From Antedon mediterranea (Eukaryota; Echinodermata; Crinoidea; Comatulida; Antedonidae), in NCBI RefSeq assembly GCF_964355755.1, contig NC_092677.1, positions 875,001 to 939,000 on the forward strand: a stretch of DNA of 64,000 nt, given 5' to 3'. The notes beneath the pieces are model-generated. The model was given only the letters and a program-made list of their open reading frames with translations, was not told the DNA's origin and did no database searches. Positions 45,236-58,800 of the stretch are shown piece by piece (the first letter of the stretch is position 1; each line of letters opens with the position of its first letter). A program made the position numbers and the translations under genes.

Positions 45236-46390
45236 GGTTATCCGCAGCGCAAAAGCCACGTGCACGTCATACGTTAGAATAGTGCGCGCAGAAAAACGAT
45301 TATGCCATTGAAAAAAATGTTAGTGCGCTCTCTATTTTGCGTCACGTCTAAGTATATACGGTATACACTATATTATACTCTATACGTACTACATACAGTG
45401 CAGAATAGGTGAAAATAAGTGACCAAAGTTATTGACGCTTTTGGACATGATGACGTCATCACAATTTTTAAACTAATAAATCATGCGAAAGATAATTGAT
45501 TGACTTAGACAATATAAAGAAATGGAGGGCAATGGAATACGGATAAGTGGAGATGCGCTCTATTAAATGTGATGAGCTATACGAAAGAGACAAAAATCCT
45601 ATATTTTATATTTGAGTGGCCATACGATGACGTCACAATGTCCAGTTAGCTATATTGATGCATGATTCGATATCTACAACTCATCTACTTCCACAATATG
45701 GAATTTAAAAAAAGTTCACCACGTAGTTTAGAATCTATGACTTTTTAAAAAAAGGCATAACTTTCACGAATTTTTTAACTTTTTCATCAAAAACGCGCGC
45801 AAATTGTTCAATTCTACGTGCTCGTATGACATGATTTTAAGTCAAAATCCATTGAAAATTGGTAAATTTACTAGAAAAGGCTGAAAAAACAAAAATCAAG
45901 CAAAAAAAATATGTTTTTGCGCTACGTGCGCACGCGCGCGTAAAAAAATGCGCGCTGGTGGGAATTTTTGAAATGCTCAAAATGACCTGAAACGCGTAGA
46001 AAGTTGATTAGAAATTGATTTTTCGCAATTTAAAATTTTAAACGCGCGTGCGCGCGTAACTTTTTGCGCAACCTGCCATTTTTAATCTACAAAAAATTTG
46101 CGCTTTATATGACTTAAATTTTCACCAAGTTTCAATACAAAATGACTTTTGGTTTTTAATCTATGATCAATAATTGAAATTCATAAAATCGCGCGTAACT
46201 TACGCTGCGCAAATCAAAATTTGAAAAAAAAAGTTTCTTGCACATCTACAGATATAGGGCAATCTTTTGACAATGTTATACAATCTTCTGTTGGCTAGAA
46301 TTAGAGATACGCTGCCCACAAAAAATGGGAGAGAAGTGTGGAAAGAAAGAAATAAATACTAGATTTGAACTCGTCACTACGGACGAGTTA
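45236..46390 (+). mobile_element. Non-autonomous unit B16, short class
   Basis: Most of this unit matches B9, including the ATGGGAGAGAAGTGTGG right end. No subterminal hairpin. Confidence 0.7.
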
Positions 46391-47602
46391 GGTTATCCGC
46401 AGCGCAAAAGCCACGTGCGTCATACGTTAGAATATTGCGCGCAGAAAAACGATTATGCCATTGAAAAAAATGTTAGTGAGCCCTCTATTTTGCGTCACGT
46501 CTAAGTATATACGGTATACGCTATACTGTATACGTACTACATACAGTGCAGAATAGGTGAAAATAAGTGACCAAAGTTATTGACGCTTTTACAAATGATG
46601 ACGTCATAACAATCTTAAAAATTGTTAACCATGCGAAAGATAATTGATTGACCTCGAAAATATAACAAAATGGGGGGAAATGGAATACGGATAAGTAGAG
46701 ATGCGCTCTATTAAATGTGATGAGCTATGCGAAAGAGACAAAAATCCTATATTTTATATTCGAGTGGCCATACGATGACGTCACAATGTCCGGTTAGCCA
46801 TATGGATGCATGATTTGATATCTACAACTCATCTACATTCAGAATATGTAATTTTAAAAAAGTTCACCACGTAGTTTAGAATCTATGACTGTTTAAAAAA
46901 AGGCATAATTTTGACAAATTTTTGAACTTTTTCATCAAAAACGTGCGTAAATTGTTTAATTCTACGTGCTCGTATGACGTGATTTTAAGTCGAAATTGTT
47001 TGAAAGTTGGTAAATTTACTAAAAAAGACAGGAAAAACAAAAATCTAGCAAAGAAATGATGTTTTTGCACTACGTGCGCACGCGCGCGTAAAAAAATTGC
47101 GCACGCGTGGGAATTTTTGAAATGCTCAAAATGACATGAAACGCGTAGAAAGTTGATTAGAAATTGATTTTTTGCATTTTGAAATTTTAAACGCGCGTGC
47201 ACGCGTAACTTTTTGTAAAACATGCCATTTTTAATCCATAGAAAGTTTGCGCTTGATATGACTTAAATTTTCACCAAGTTTCAATACAAAATGACTTTTG
47301 ATTTTTAATCTATGATCAATCATTGAAATTCATAAAATCGCGCGTAACTTACGTTGCGCGACTCTAAAGTTAAAAAACGAAACGTCCTGCACATCTACAG
47401 CTAGAGGTCAATCTTATGACAAAGTTACACAATCTTATATTGGCCAGAATTAGAGATACGCTGCGAACAAAATTCCGGGAAAGAAAGAAGAATAAGATAG
47501 AAAAAAAAAAAAAAGAAAAAAAAAGATCCTGACAATAACAAGGGGTTATCCGCCAAGTGCGGATAACCAACTAGATTTGAACTCGTCACTACGGACGAGT
47601 TA
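46391..47602 (+). mobile_element. Non-autonomous unit B17, one subterminal hairpin
   Basis: The hairpin is at 47544-47568. The E-box near the left end is shortened to CACGTGCGTCAT. Confidence 0.7.
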
Positions 47603-48883
47603 GGTTATCCGCAGTGCAAAAGCCACGTGCACGTCATACGTTAGTGCGCGCAAAAAAATAAAACGATTATGGCATTGAAAAATGTTAGTGCGCTCTCTAT
47701 GTTGCGTCGCGTCTAAGTATATACGGTATAACACTATATACTGTATACGTACTACATACAGTGCAGAATAGGTGAAAATAAGTGACCAAAGTTATTGACG
47801 CATTTGAACATGATGCCGTCATCACAATTTTTAAAATGGTGGATCATGCAAAAGGTAATTGATTGATCTAGACAATATAAAAAAATTGAGTGAAATGGAA
47901 TAGGGATAAGTAGAGATGCGCTCTATTAAATTAACGAGCTATGACGAAAGAGAAAAAAATCCTATATTTTATATTCGGGTGGCCATACGATGACGTCACA
48001 ATGTCTGGTTAGCCATATCAATGCATGATTCGAGAAAAACAACTCATTTACTTCCAGAATCTGAAATTTTAAATATTTTCACCTCGGAGTTTAGAATCTA
48101 TGACTTTTTAAAAAAAGGCATAATTTTCACAAATTTTTGAACTTTTTCATCAAAAACACGCGCAAATTGTTCAATTCTACGTGCTCGTATGACGTGATTT
48201 TAAGTCGAAATTGATTGAAAATTGGTAAATGTACTAGAAAAAACTGAAAAAACAAAAATCAAGCAAAAAAAAGATGTTTTTGCGCTACGTGCGCACGCGC
48301 GCGTAAAAAATATGCGCACGCGTGGGAATTTTTGAAATGCTCAAAATGACCTGAAACGCGTAGAAAGTTGATTAGAAATGAATTTTTCGCAATTTGAAAT
48401 TTTAAACGCGCGTGCGCGCGTAACTTTATGTCAAACATGCCATTTTTAATCCATAGAAAGTTTGCCCTTGATATGACTTAAATGTTCACCAAGTGTCATT
48501 ACAAAATGACTTTTGCTTTTTAGTCTATGTTAAATACGCGAAATTCATAAAATCGCGCGTAGCTTACGCTGCGCGACTCTAAAGTAAAAAAACGAGCTGT
48601 CCTGCACTTCTACACATAGAGGTAAATCTTCTGACAAAGTTATACGATGTAATGTTGATCAGAATTTGAGATACACGTGACACAAAATTTTGGGAAAGAA
48701 AGAAGAATAACATAGAAAAAAAAAAAAAAAAAAAAAAAGATCCTGACAATAACAAGAGGTTATCCGCCAAGTGCGGATAACCAAAAAAAAAAAAAAAAAA
48801 AAAAAGATCCTGACAATAACAAGAGGTTATCCGCCAAGTGCGGATAACCAACTAGATTTGAACTCGTCACTGCGGACGAGTTA
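47603..48883 (+). mobile_element. Non-autonomous unit B18, two subterminal hairpins
   Basis: Hairpins lie at 48758-48782 and 48825-48849. The left part matches B6 and the right part matches B15, so the unit is a mosaic. Its terminal hairpin carries the CTGCGG variant before autonomous copy 2. Confidence 0.7.
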
Positions 48884-49866
48884 GGTTATCCGCGAAAACG
48901 CAACGTCTAATAATATACACGTAGAATACATATAATAGGTCTGACGTGAAAACTAATTTTCGTTATTCGTTAAATATTGGTAATTTTGGCGAGGATTGCA
49001 TGCCATACTGTAGGTGAACCGAATTTCGAGAAAATTCGACAACGTGTTGTGTTGTGGTATGTCGTTGGTAAACTCCATGTTGGTTTTTAAGAGTCGCTCT
49101 CTGATAATATTGTTACAAATACCATTTTATATCGTCGAACTTCAACGATTAAATAAATAAATAACAAACTCAAGTTTGTTGAGAATTGATATACTATAAG
49201 AAATAGGTAAGAAATTATGTGGATTGTTTGATTTGTAGTTGTTTTGTAATTGCTACTTACTAACGATACCCTAGCCTACTATAGATATACGGAAGGATGT
49301 CAGACTTTCAGAGACGGCCGGCAAACGTCGTGACGTTTTTCAGCCCGATGGCTTTCGTAGCAGCACGACAATCGTGTATGGCCATGTGTATGTTAAATAC
49401 GGTCCCGGTAAATACGAACAAATATGTCTGCTACATTCATAGTGTACCTAGGCCTAGCCTGTACAAGAATACTTGCTGTTTTTAGTAGGACTAAACGGCG
49501 CTAGTTCCCTTTTGCACCTGGCTTATATTATATTAACTCTAGCTTAATTTTTAGTTGTATAAATTCTTAAAGAGAAGAAACAATGACTCGTTCTTCTTAC
49601 AATAGCATGTTGTCTAGGCTTACTCCAGTAGTCCTAGTAGTAGTGACGTAGGTCAGCGCAGTTCCCTTTCGCACCTGTCATTGTTACAAATATTGTGGAT
49701 GTTTTGATCACAATTTGTATTGATATTTATAATAATAATATATTTTTGTCTTGTAGCTGTTGGAAGAGATACACAATTGTTTCTACTTTAGTATCTCTAG
49801 AATATTGTAAGTAGTGTATATTAAATAAATAGTTTGTAGAGATGATTAATGGTTTCATGATTGGGA
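48884..49866 (+). promoter_or_regulatory. 5' leader of copy 2, probable promoter region
   Basis: I see no difference from the copy 1 leader. It includes the candidate exon, here at 49757-49806, with the same splice-like flanks. Confidence 0.35.
49297..49485 (+). CDS. Small ORF of 62 codons in the leader of copy 2, doubtful
   Basis: Its translation is identical to the frame at 8043-8231. No domain is recognised. Identity reflects the recent duplication and says nothing about function. Confidence 0.2.
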   Translation: MSDFQRRPANVVTFFSPMAFVAARQSCMAMCMLNTVPVNTNKYVCYIHSVPRPSLYKNTCCF

Positions 49867-52800
49867 GTGAACTGTTGCCTGTTATTTTGTAGGCATTTTC
49901 TATTATGAAACATTTACATAATTCAGATTTTATTGTTTGTGAATAAAATAAGTTATTTTGAGGAAATTTCTTAATTTTTCAGACATTGATTAAGAAGCTT
50001 GTTGATTTGGAAAAAGTGTTAATGTTGTTTATTACCATTATCAATGTTTTTCCTTGTTTTTTTTAGATTGTAGAAAATATACAGTTTCAGCTACAGCTGT
50101 GAGTATCAGTAGATTATTTGTTAAACGGAGAAAACATATTTTCCTTGCTTTGTGAACTGTTGCCTGTTATTTTGTAGGCATTTTATATTATGAAACATTT
50201 AAATAATTCAGATTTTATGGTTTGTGAATAAGATATTAAATGAACGTAGTATTGAGACAACATGTAGACCCCAATCAGCCGGCCCATACCCAAAGTTATT
50301 TTGAGGAAATTTCTTAATTTTTCAGACATTGATTAAGAAGCTTGTTGATTTGGAAAAAGTGTTAATGTTGTTTATCGCCATTATCAATGTTTTTCCTTGT
50401 TTTTTTTAGATTGTAGAAAATTAACAGTTTCAGCTACAGCTGTGAGTATTAGTAGATTATCTGTTAAATGGAGAAAACATATTTTCCTTACTTTGTGAAC
50501 TGTTGCTTGCCCTAATCAGCCGGCCCATACCCAAAGTCATTTTGAGGAAATTTCCTAATTTTTCAGACATTGATTAAGAAGCATGTTGATTTAGCAAAAG
50601 GGTTAATGTTGTTTATTGCCATTATCAATGTTTTCCTTGTTGTTTTTAGATTGTAGAAAATATACAGTGTTAGCTACAGCTGTGAGTATTAGTAGGTTAT
50701 CTGTTAAATTGAGAAAACATATTTTTCTTACTTTGTGAACAGTTGCCTGTTATTTTGTAGGCATTTTCTATTATGAAACATTTACAGCATTCAGATTTTA
50801 TGGTTTGTGAATAAAATAATAAATGAAATTAGCATTGAGACAACACAGGCCGTAACCAGCTGTCTCATACCCAAAGTCATTTTGAGGAATTTCTTAATTT
50901 TTCAGACCTCGATTAAGAAGCATGTTGATTTGGAAAAAGTGTTAATGTTGTTTATTGCCATTATCAATGTTTTTCCTTGTTTTTTTTTTAGATTGTAGAA
51001 AATTAACAGTTTCAGCTACAGCTGTGAGTATTAGTAGATTATCTGTTAAACGGAGAAAACATATTTTCCTTACTTTGTGAACTGTTGCCTGTTATTTTGT
51101 AGGCATTTTATATTATGAAACATTTACATAATTCAGATTTTATGGTTTGTGAATAAGATATTAAATGAAATTAGTATTGAGACAACATGTAGACCCCAAT
51201 CAGCCGGCCCATACCCAAAGTTATTTTGAGAAAATTTCTTAATTTTTCAGACATTGATTAGAAGCATGTTGATTTAGCAAAAGGGTTAATGTTGTTTATT
51301 GCCATTATCAATGTTTTTTCTTGTTGTTTTTAGATTATAGAAAATATACAGTGTTAGCTATAGCTGTGAGTATTAGTAGATTATCTGTTAAACGGAGAAA
51401 ACATATTTTCCTTACTTTGTGAACAGTTGCCTGTTATTTTGTAGGCATTTTCTATTATGAAACATTTACAGCATTCAGATTTTATGGTTTGTGAATAAAA
51501 TATTAAATGAAATTAGCATTGAGAAAACATGTAGGCCCTAACCAGCTGTCTCATACCCAAAGTCATTTTGAGGAATTTCTAAATTTTTCAGACCTCGATT
51601 AAGAAGCATGTTGATTTGGAAAAAGTGTTAATGTTGTTTATTGCCAATTATTAATGTTTTTCCTTGTTTTTTTTTTAGATTGTAGAAAATATACAGTGTC
51701 AGCTACAGCTGTGAGTATTAGTAGATTATCTGCTAAACAGAGAAAACATATTTTCCTTACTTTGTGAACTGTTGCCTGTTATTTTGTAGGCATTTTCTAT
51801 TATGAAACATTTACATCATTCAGATTTTATGGTTTGTGAATAAAATATTAAATGAAATTAGCATTGAGACAACATGTAGGCCCCAATTAGCCGACCCATA
51901 CCCAAAGTCATTTTGAGGAAATTTCTTAATTTTTCAGACATTGATTAAGAAGCTTGTTGATTTGGAAAAAGTGATAATGTTGTTTATTGCCATTATCAAT
52001 GTTTTTCCTTGTTTTTTTTTAGATTTTAGAAAATATACAGTTTCAGCTACAGCTGTGAGTATCAGTAGATTATCTGTTAAACGGAGAAAACATATTTTCC
52101 TTACTTTGTGAACTGTTGCCTGTTATTTTGTAGACATTTTCTATTATGAAACATTTACGTAATTCAGATTTTATTGTTTGTGATCAAACAATTAAATGAA
52201 ATTACCATTGAGACAACATGTAGGCCGCAATCAGCCGGCCCATACCCAAAGTCATTTTGAGGAAATTTCCTAATTTTTCAGACATTGATTAAGAAGCATG
52301 TTGATTTGGAAAAAGTGTTAATGTTGTTTATTGCCATTATTAATGTTTTTCCTTGTTTTTTTTAGATTGTAGAAAATTAACAGTTTCAGCTACAGCTGTG
52401 AGTATTAGTAGATTATCTGTTAAACGGAGAAAACATATTTTCCTTACTTTGTGAACTGTTGCCTGTTATTTTGTAGGCATTTTATATTATGAAACATTTA
52501 AATAATTTAGATTTTATGGTTTGTGAATACGATATTAAATGAAAGTAGTATTGAGACAACATGTAGACCCTAACCAGCCGTCCCATACCTAAAGTCATTT
52601 TAAGGAAATTTCTTAATTTTTCAGACATTGATTAAGAAGCATGTTGATTTAGAAAAAGTGTTAATGTTGTTTATTGCCATTATTAATGTTTTTTCTTGTT
52701 TTTTTTAGATTGTAGAAAATTAACAGTTTCAGCTACAGCTGTGAGTATTAGTAGATTATCTGTTAAACGGAGAAAACATATTTTCCTTACTTTGTGAACT

Positions 52801-54185
52801 GTTGCCTGTTATTTTGTAGGCATTTTATATTATGAAACATTTACATAATTCAGATTTTATGGTTTGTGAATAAGATATTAAATGAAAGTAGTTTTGAGAC
52901 AACATGTAGACCCCAATCATCTGGCCCATACCCAAAGTTATTTTGAGGAAATTTCTTAATTTTTCAGACATTGATTAAGAAGCTTGTTGATTTGGAAAAA
53001 GTGTTAATGTTGTTTATTACCATTATCAATGTTTTTCCTTGTTTTTTTTAGATTGTAGAAAATATACAGTTTCAGCTACAGCTGTGAGTATCAGTAGATT
53101 ATTTGTTAAACGGAGAAAACATATTTTCCTTGCTTTGTGAACTGTTGCCTGTTATTTTGTAGGCATTTTATATTATGAAACATTTACATAATTCAGATTT
53201 TATGGTTTGTGAATAAGATATTAAATGAAATTAGTTTTGAGACAACATGTAGACCCCAATCATCTGGCCCATATCCAAAGTTATTTTGAGGAAATTTCTT
53301 AATTTTTCAGACATTGATTAAGAAGCATGTTGATTTAACAAAAGGGTTAATGTTGTTTTTTTGCCATTATCAATGTTTTTCCTTGTTGTTTTTAGATTGT
53401 AGAAAATATACAGTGTTAGCTACAGCTGTGAGTATCAGTAGGTTATCTGTTAAACGGAGAAAACATATTTTCCTTACTTTGTGAACAGTTGCCTGTTATT
53501 TTGTAGGCATTTTCTATTATGTAACATTTACATAATTCAGATTTTATGGTTTGTGAATAAAATATTAAATGAAATTAGCATTAAGACAACATGTAGGCCT
53601 AACCAGCTGTCTCATACCCAAAGTCATTTTAAGGAATTTCTTAATTTTTCAGACATTGATTAAAAAGCATGTTGATTTGGAAAAAGTGTTAATGTTGTTT
53701 ATTGCCAATTATTAATGTTTTTCCTTGTTTTTTTTTTTAGATTGTAGAACATATACAGTGTCAGCTACAGCTGTGAGTATTAGTAGATTATCTGTTAAAC
53801 GGATAAAACATATTTTCTTTACTTTGTGAACCGTTGCCTGTTATTTTGTAGGCATGTTCTATTATGAAACATTTACATAATTCAGATTTTATGGTTTGTG
53901 AATAAAATATTAAATGAAATTAGCATTGAGACAACATGTAGGCCCTAACCAGCTGTCTAATACCCAAATTCATTTTGAGAAAATTTCTTAATTTTTCAGA
54001 CATTGATTAAGAAGCATGTTGATTTTGAAAAAGTGTTAATGTTGTTTATTGCCATTATTAATGATTTTCCTTTTATTTTTTAGATTGTAGTTGTACAGAA
54101 AATATACAGTGCCAGTTACAGCTGTGAGTATTAGAAAATTATCTGTAAAACGGAAAAAACATATTTTCCTTACTTTATGCCCTCC
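49867..54185 (+). repeat. Leader cassette array of copy 2: 13 exon-like units
   Basis: Unit starts lie near 49867, 50153, 50494, 50733, 51078, 51419, 51767, 52107, 52452, 52796, 53137, 53482 and 53827. The first five and the last two match the copy 1 array in order; the extra units are in the middle. The total is 1716 bp longer than in copy 1, which is five units of 343 bp. A 4-bp deletion near 50844 also distinguishes it. The exon-like blocks with TTTAG before and GTGAGTAT after are retained, the first at 50067-50098. Confidence 0.8.
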
Positions 54186-54911
54186 AATAATTGATAAACA
54201 TGTGTTGTTTGTAAATTTACTATACTGAGTGACCAAATATGTTTGTGTATAAAATTCTATTTTATTAGAACATTGAATAGTTAAACCTATTTTCAGATTA
54301 ATTTTGAAGGTGAAATTGTTATGAAAGAATTTGTTTCCGACACATTCCATGTAATGAAGTTTTGACATATTTTTAGGTCAAAATATCTTCTATAGTGATT
54401 TATTTATATTGTATAAACCAAAGTCACAAATATATTATCACAATTTACTTCAAAATTTGGGACAATCATCCTTTTTAACATAAATGTGGTGGTCAGTTTC
54501 TCCAGACATAAATTTGCAATTTTATAAAATGGGTCTATCCTGAATTTAGTAATGAGTTGGTCCTAATTTGTTTTGCTAGGCCCAATAGATCATGTTACAT
54601 TCCACAGGGGGGATGTGTATATTATTATTTAGGTATTTGTAAAAACACTGATTTATCTACTGATTCAATTTATAATTGTTTGACTGTAATTCTTAGTACT
54701 GTACAGTGTATCTTAAAATTAATAACTAACTCTTTTTTTTTCTTTTATTGTAGGTGACTGTCTTATATAAACCCACTGGATCTCAGAAGAGATCCGGGTC
54801 TTTAGAAAAAGATCCACTCTCCAAAGAGAGTTTCTACGAGGGGTTACCGAATTTTAATATTTATGCACAATTTCTTTTTAAACATTTTTTAAAAGTATCT
54901 TTGAAACATTC
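54186..54911 (+). other. Leader spacer of copy 2 with splice acceptor
   Basis: Counterpart of 11216-11941. The pyrimidine tract ending in TTGTAG places the possible exon start at 54754. One A-to-G difference from copy 1 was seen at 54280. Confidence 0.4.
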
Positions 54912-55272
54912 AGTAAAACCTTGAAGTAAACAGAAGTTTATCACAAGGAAAAAACTAATAAACAAAAGTTTATTACAAACCATTTTTGCAAAAGCAAAAG
55001 TGTAAAACCTTGAAGATAACAAAAGTTAATCACAAGGAAACAACTAATAAACAAAAGTTTATTACAAAACCATTTTTGCAAAAGCAAAAGTGTCAAACCT
55101 TGAAGATAACAGAAGTTAATCACAAGGAAACAACTAATAAACAAAAGTTTATTACAAAACCATTTTTGCAAAAGCAAAAGTGTAAAACCTTGAAGATAAC
55201 AGAAGTTAATCACAAGGAAACAACTAATAAACAAAAGTTTATTACAAAACCATTTTTGCAAAAGCAAAAGTT
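54912..55272 (+). repeat. 90-bp tandem repeat, four units (copy 2)
   Basis: Same unit number and order as in copy 1, with no difference seen. This array has not changed while the 343-bp array grew or shrank by five units. Confidence 0.9.
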
Positions 55273-55833
55273 TAAAGTTAAAGTTTGATTATACAAACAA
55301 AAGTTTGAAGAATAAAACAGAAGCTTATTATAAAGAAATAAATATTAAACAGAGTATATTACAAAAGAATTAATTAAAGACGATTTAAAGATCACTTTTA
55401 TTTGAATCTGTTATTAAGTAGAATTGTAAAAAGAATAAAAATTAGAATCTGAAACTATTTAGCATAACCAAGTATTAAAGAGAAGTTTAAAATAATATTT
55501 ATAATAATATTAAATAGTATTTCATTAAGCCAATATTAAGCAGAAGCTAATTTTTTTATTCAGTGAAATTGTATAATTGAACTATTGAAAAAAAAGCAGA
55601 CAAAAAAAAATATATTAAAAGAAAAAAAATTAGGACAAAAATTAAAAATCATAGAAACAAAAGACAATATAAAATTGAATTGTTTTTGGAATTTTAATAA
55701 TTTATTTTGTTTTAGCAAGGATTTCTTGAATTGATAAAAAGAACTTAATTGTAATATTCATTGGAATTGCAGAATACAAAGTTTATTAATTTGAAGAAAT
55801 TTGTAGGTTTGTTTCTTATACAAATTTTAAATA
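55273..55833 (+). other. AT-rich 5' untranslated region of copy 2
   Basis: The possible acceptor TTTTAG ends at 55715. Differences from copy 1 are one substitution in an A-run near 55587 and the loss of one A near 55611. Confidence 0.4.
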
Positions 55834-58800
55834 ATGGATATGGAATTCATAACATTAGTTGGTATCTTTTTGTTGATTATCTTTACAATGATAATTTATT
55901 TGTGTAAGAATGTGAATAAAGAAGTTACAAGTAAAAAGCAGATTTTTGTCAATACAACTGGTAATGTTAATAATGGAGTTATGGATAAGACAGCAGAATT
56001 TAAAATAGTTGTTAATGACATCTTGGACCTACTTGATGAATGCTGTTCAACTGAGAATGTCAAAGACGACAGAAATGATGATACAGGTAATGTCAATTGT
56101 GAATTTATGAAAGATACAACTGAATTTAAAGGAATAATTGATGATATCATAAACATATTATCTTATGGTACAGAGGTCACTTCAGAGTTTGATGATACAT
56201 GCGATTTCTGTAATATTGAAGTGAAAGTAGACGACAATTGCATAACATGTGACTGTTGTAGTCAATATTTTCATGTGAAATGTGTAAGAGATGTTTTTGA
56301 AGACAAACTATGTAATTCCAGGGTAATTTGGATTTGTTCAATGTGTGGGAATAATAATTTTGTTGATAACATGTTTGGCGAAATAGGTATTCCCTGTCAT
56401 TTCAATAGATATACGATTCTAGAACCTGATGAATCTGTTACTTCAGACTTTCCAGAATTAATGAAAAATAAAGAAAAACGTTGTAATAATGCCAAATTAA
56501 AATGTCAACAAACAGGAAGTGAAGATTTACTTGGTAGTGATTGGATCAGAGTAAGATCAAAGAAAAGAACCGACAACAGAAAAAAAAGATGTAAAAATAG
56601 AGGAAATAAGAAAAGGAGAAAGCGCGTTATAAATGGTATAAGTATAGAACCAGGTGTAAAATATATTGGCAAAGGTGTAAAAGATTTCTATGAAAGACAA
56701 AATAATAACAAAATGGAATGGAATATGAATACAAATACTTACAGAGAATACAACAAAGAAAATGGTAAAACGAATATATTGGGAAATTCACAAACAATAA
56801 TTGACGACAGTGGTAGGCCTATGTGTGATGATTTGAAAAATACAAAAGTAACGCACGGAATACAACAACAATCAGGTGGTGGTTCGAAACGTTTACGAAA
56901 TAACAAGGGTCGTTTTGTCAAAACTAAGAAGATTGATAACAAAAAAGCACAAGGTAATGTGAATTTAAAGAATGATTGTGATACTATGGAACGGTTTGGC
57001 AAAGATATAAAGAACATGGGTAATAATGACAATTCTGAAACGAAAACTGACGAGGATTTTAAAATGAAATGTACTGTAGAAAACGACAACACAGCGACTG
57101 ACGATGCGAAAGCACAAAATAATAGCAAAATGAATGACAGAAGTAGAATAATTGATAGTAATGGTACAGATCATAAAAATCAAACATGTGCAAGTTGTGA
57201 ATTTGAGGAAAATGAAGTATTGATAATTGATGACGGATGCAAAAAAGCAGTGACTGAAAAACTTAGGTCCCATACTAAACCTAAATGTGACCAACATACT
57301 ATCGATCCGGATATTGAAGTTTTAAGAAAAAATAATTTTTCGGAAGAATTGATAATCGATGATGTACCAAAACAAAAAAATACACGAAAAAGGCAGAAAA
57401 CACAATCAATAAATGAATTACAAGTATATAATAGTAATGAAAATATAACTGTAGCACAGGGTAATTTTAATCAAGGGAATTATAGATTTGGCTTTGCTAG
57501 TGGTAAACAGTGTGTTGCAAATAGTCTTGTAGCTATTCTTTATTCTACAAAGAGGAATGGAAATGAATTTTACACCAAAGACCTTGATACAATATTGACT
57601 CTTGGAAATGAGTTGTACCGTTACATTCAGAAAGATTCCACTATGCACGAGGACCTTTTAATGATTTCTGAACTGCCGAAAGAATTGGATATCTTGGATA
57701 ACACATTTGTAATATCTCCCAAAGAATCAGTTTTTGGCATAATAGATGGGAATCTCGAATTTATGGCTGAATATGGAGCCTTGTCATTAAACCAAGCTCT
57801 TGAACAAGAATTACACCAACATGATGCATTTTTTATGAATTTCAACAGAAGCACATTTTCTATTATCAAACGTGTAAATGGATTTCTTATATTTGATCCA
57901 CATGCAAGAGATCGATTTGGTTGTGTTAGTGAACATGGAAAGAGTATTTTAATTTACAGTCCATCTTGGCAAGGTGTGTACGATTATTGTATAAGATTAG
58001 CAAGGTCAATGAACTGTAATTTACATGAAACCGAGTTTGAACTGACTGGTGTAAATATTGAAAATAAGTCTATGATGTTATGTTCCGCTTCTGTGTTCGA
58101 TGAAAGCAACTTGGAAAATGTCGATGTTGATGAACCTAGTACGTCTTATCAGTATAAATGTAGTACACGATTATCTGACAAGAATATTGATTCTAAAGTT
58201 AAAGGTCAAAAACATAATAAAGAAACTCATGTCTCATCAAGTAATGGATGGCAAAGTGATAGTGATATTGAAATTGTTAATGTTCAGTATGAAGAAAGAC
58301 CTGACAAGAATTTTAAATTTATTCCTATCTCAGAAGCACAAAAGAAAAACATGTGTAATGAAGTACGCATTCATTGTGAACATACCGATATGAATTGTGG
58401 TATTAACAGAGCTAGTCAGATTGGACATCCTCTTCAAATTACGAATATTACAGGTGATGGTAATTGTTTTTATCGTGCAATTTCATACATTATTTCTGGG
58501 ACTGAAGATAATCATTTACTTTTAAGAAGAGCAATTACTAATCATTTATTGGAAACTGATGACTTATTTATTAATACATTTAGTCACAAATATAGATCAG
58601 TTAAGGAATATGTGTTTAAAAAAAGAGTAATGGATAATGGAACGTGGGCATCCAATACTGAAATAAGTGCAATGGCAAATTTGCTTAATACAGATATTTA
58701 TTCATTTAATGATCAACTTTTGACGTGGCAATTGTTTTCTGCTAAAAAGCCGGGAAGAATAGATGATGTTACAACTGAAAATGGTATATATATTTTGTAC

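Larger units (their letters stand above)
26973..48883 (+). repeat. Tandem array of 18 non-autonomous Helentron units
   Basis: All units lie head to tail on the + strand, each starting GGTTATCCGC and ending with the terminal hairpin. Seven units fall in a class of about 1.14-1.16 kb without the poly-A and subterminal-hairpin module. Ten have it and measure about 1.21-1.28 kb. One diverged unit is 1.59 kb. A typical unit carries two TGACGTCA palindromes, CACGTG near the left end, two alternating CpG-rich tracts and the GCGTAACTTACGC palindrome. There is no coding capacity. The arrangement looks like a satellite, but its junctions have the form expected of rolling-circle concatemers. Confidence 0.85.
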
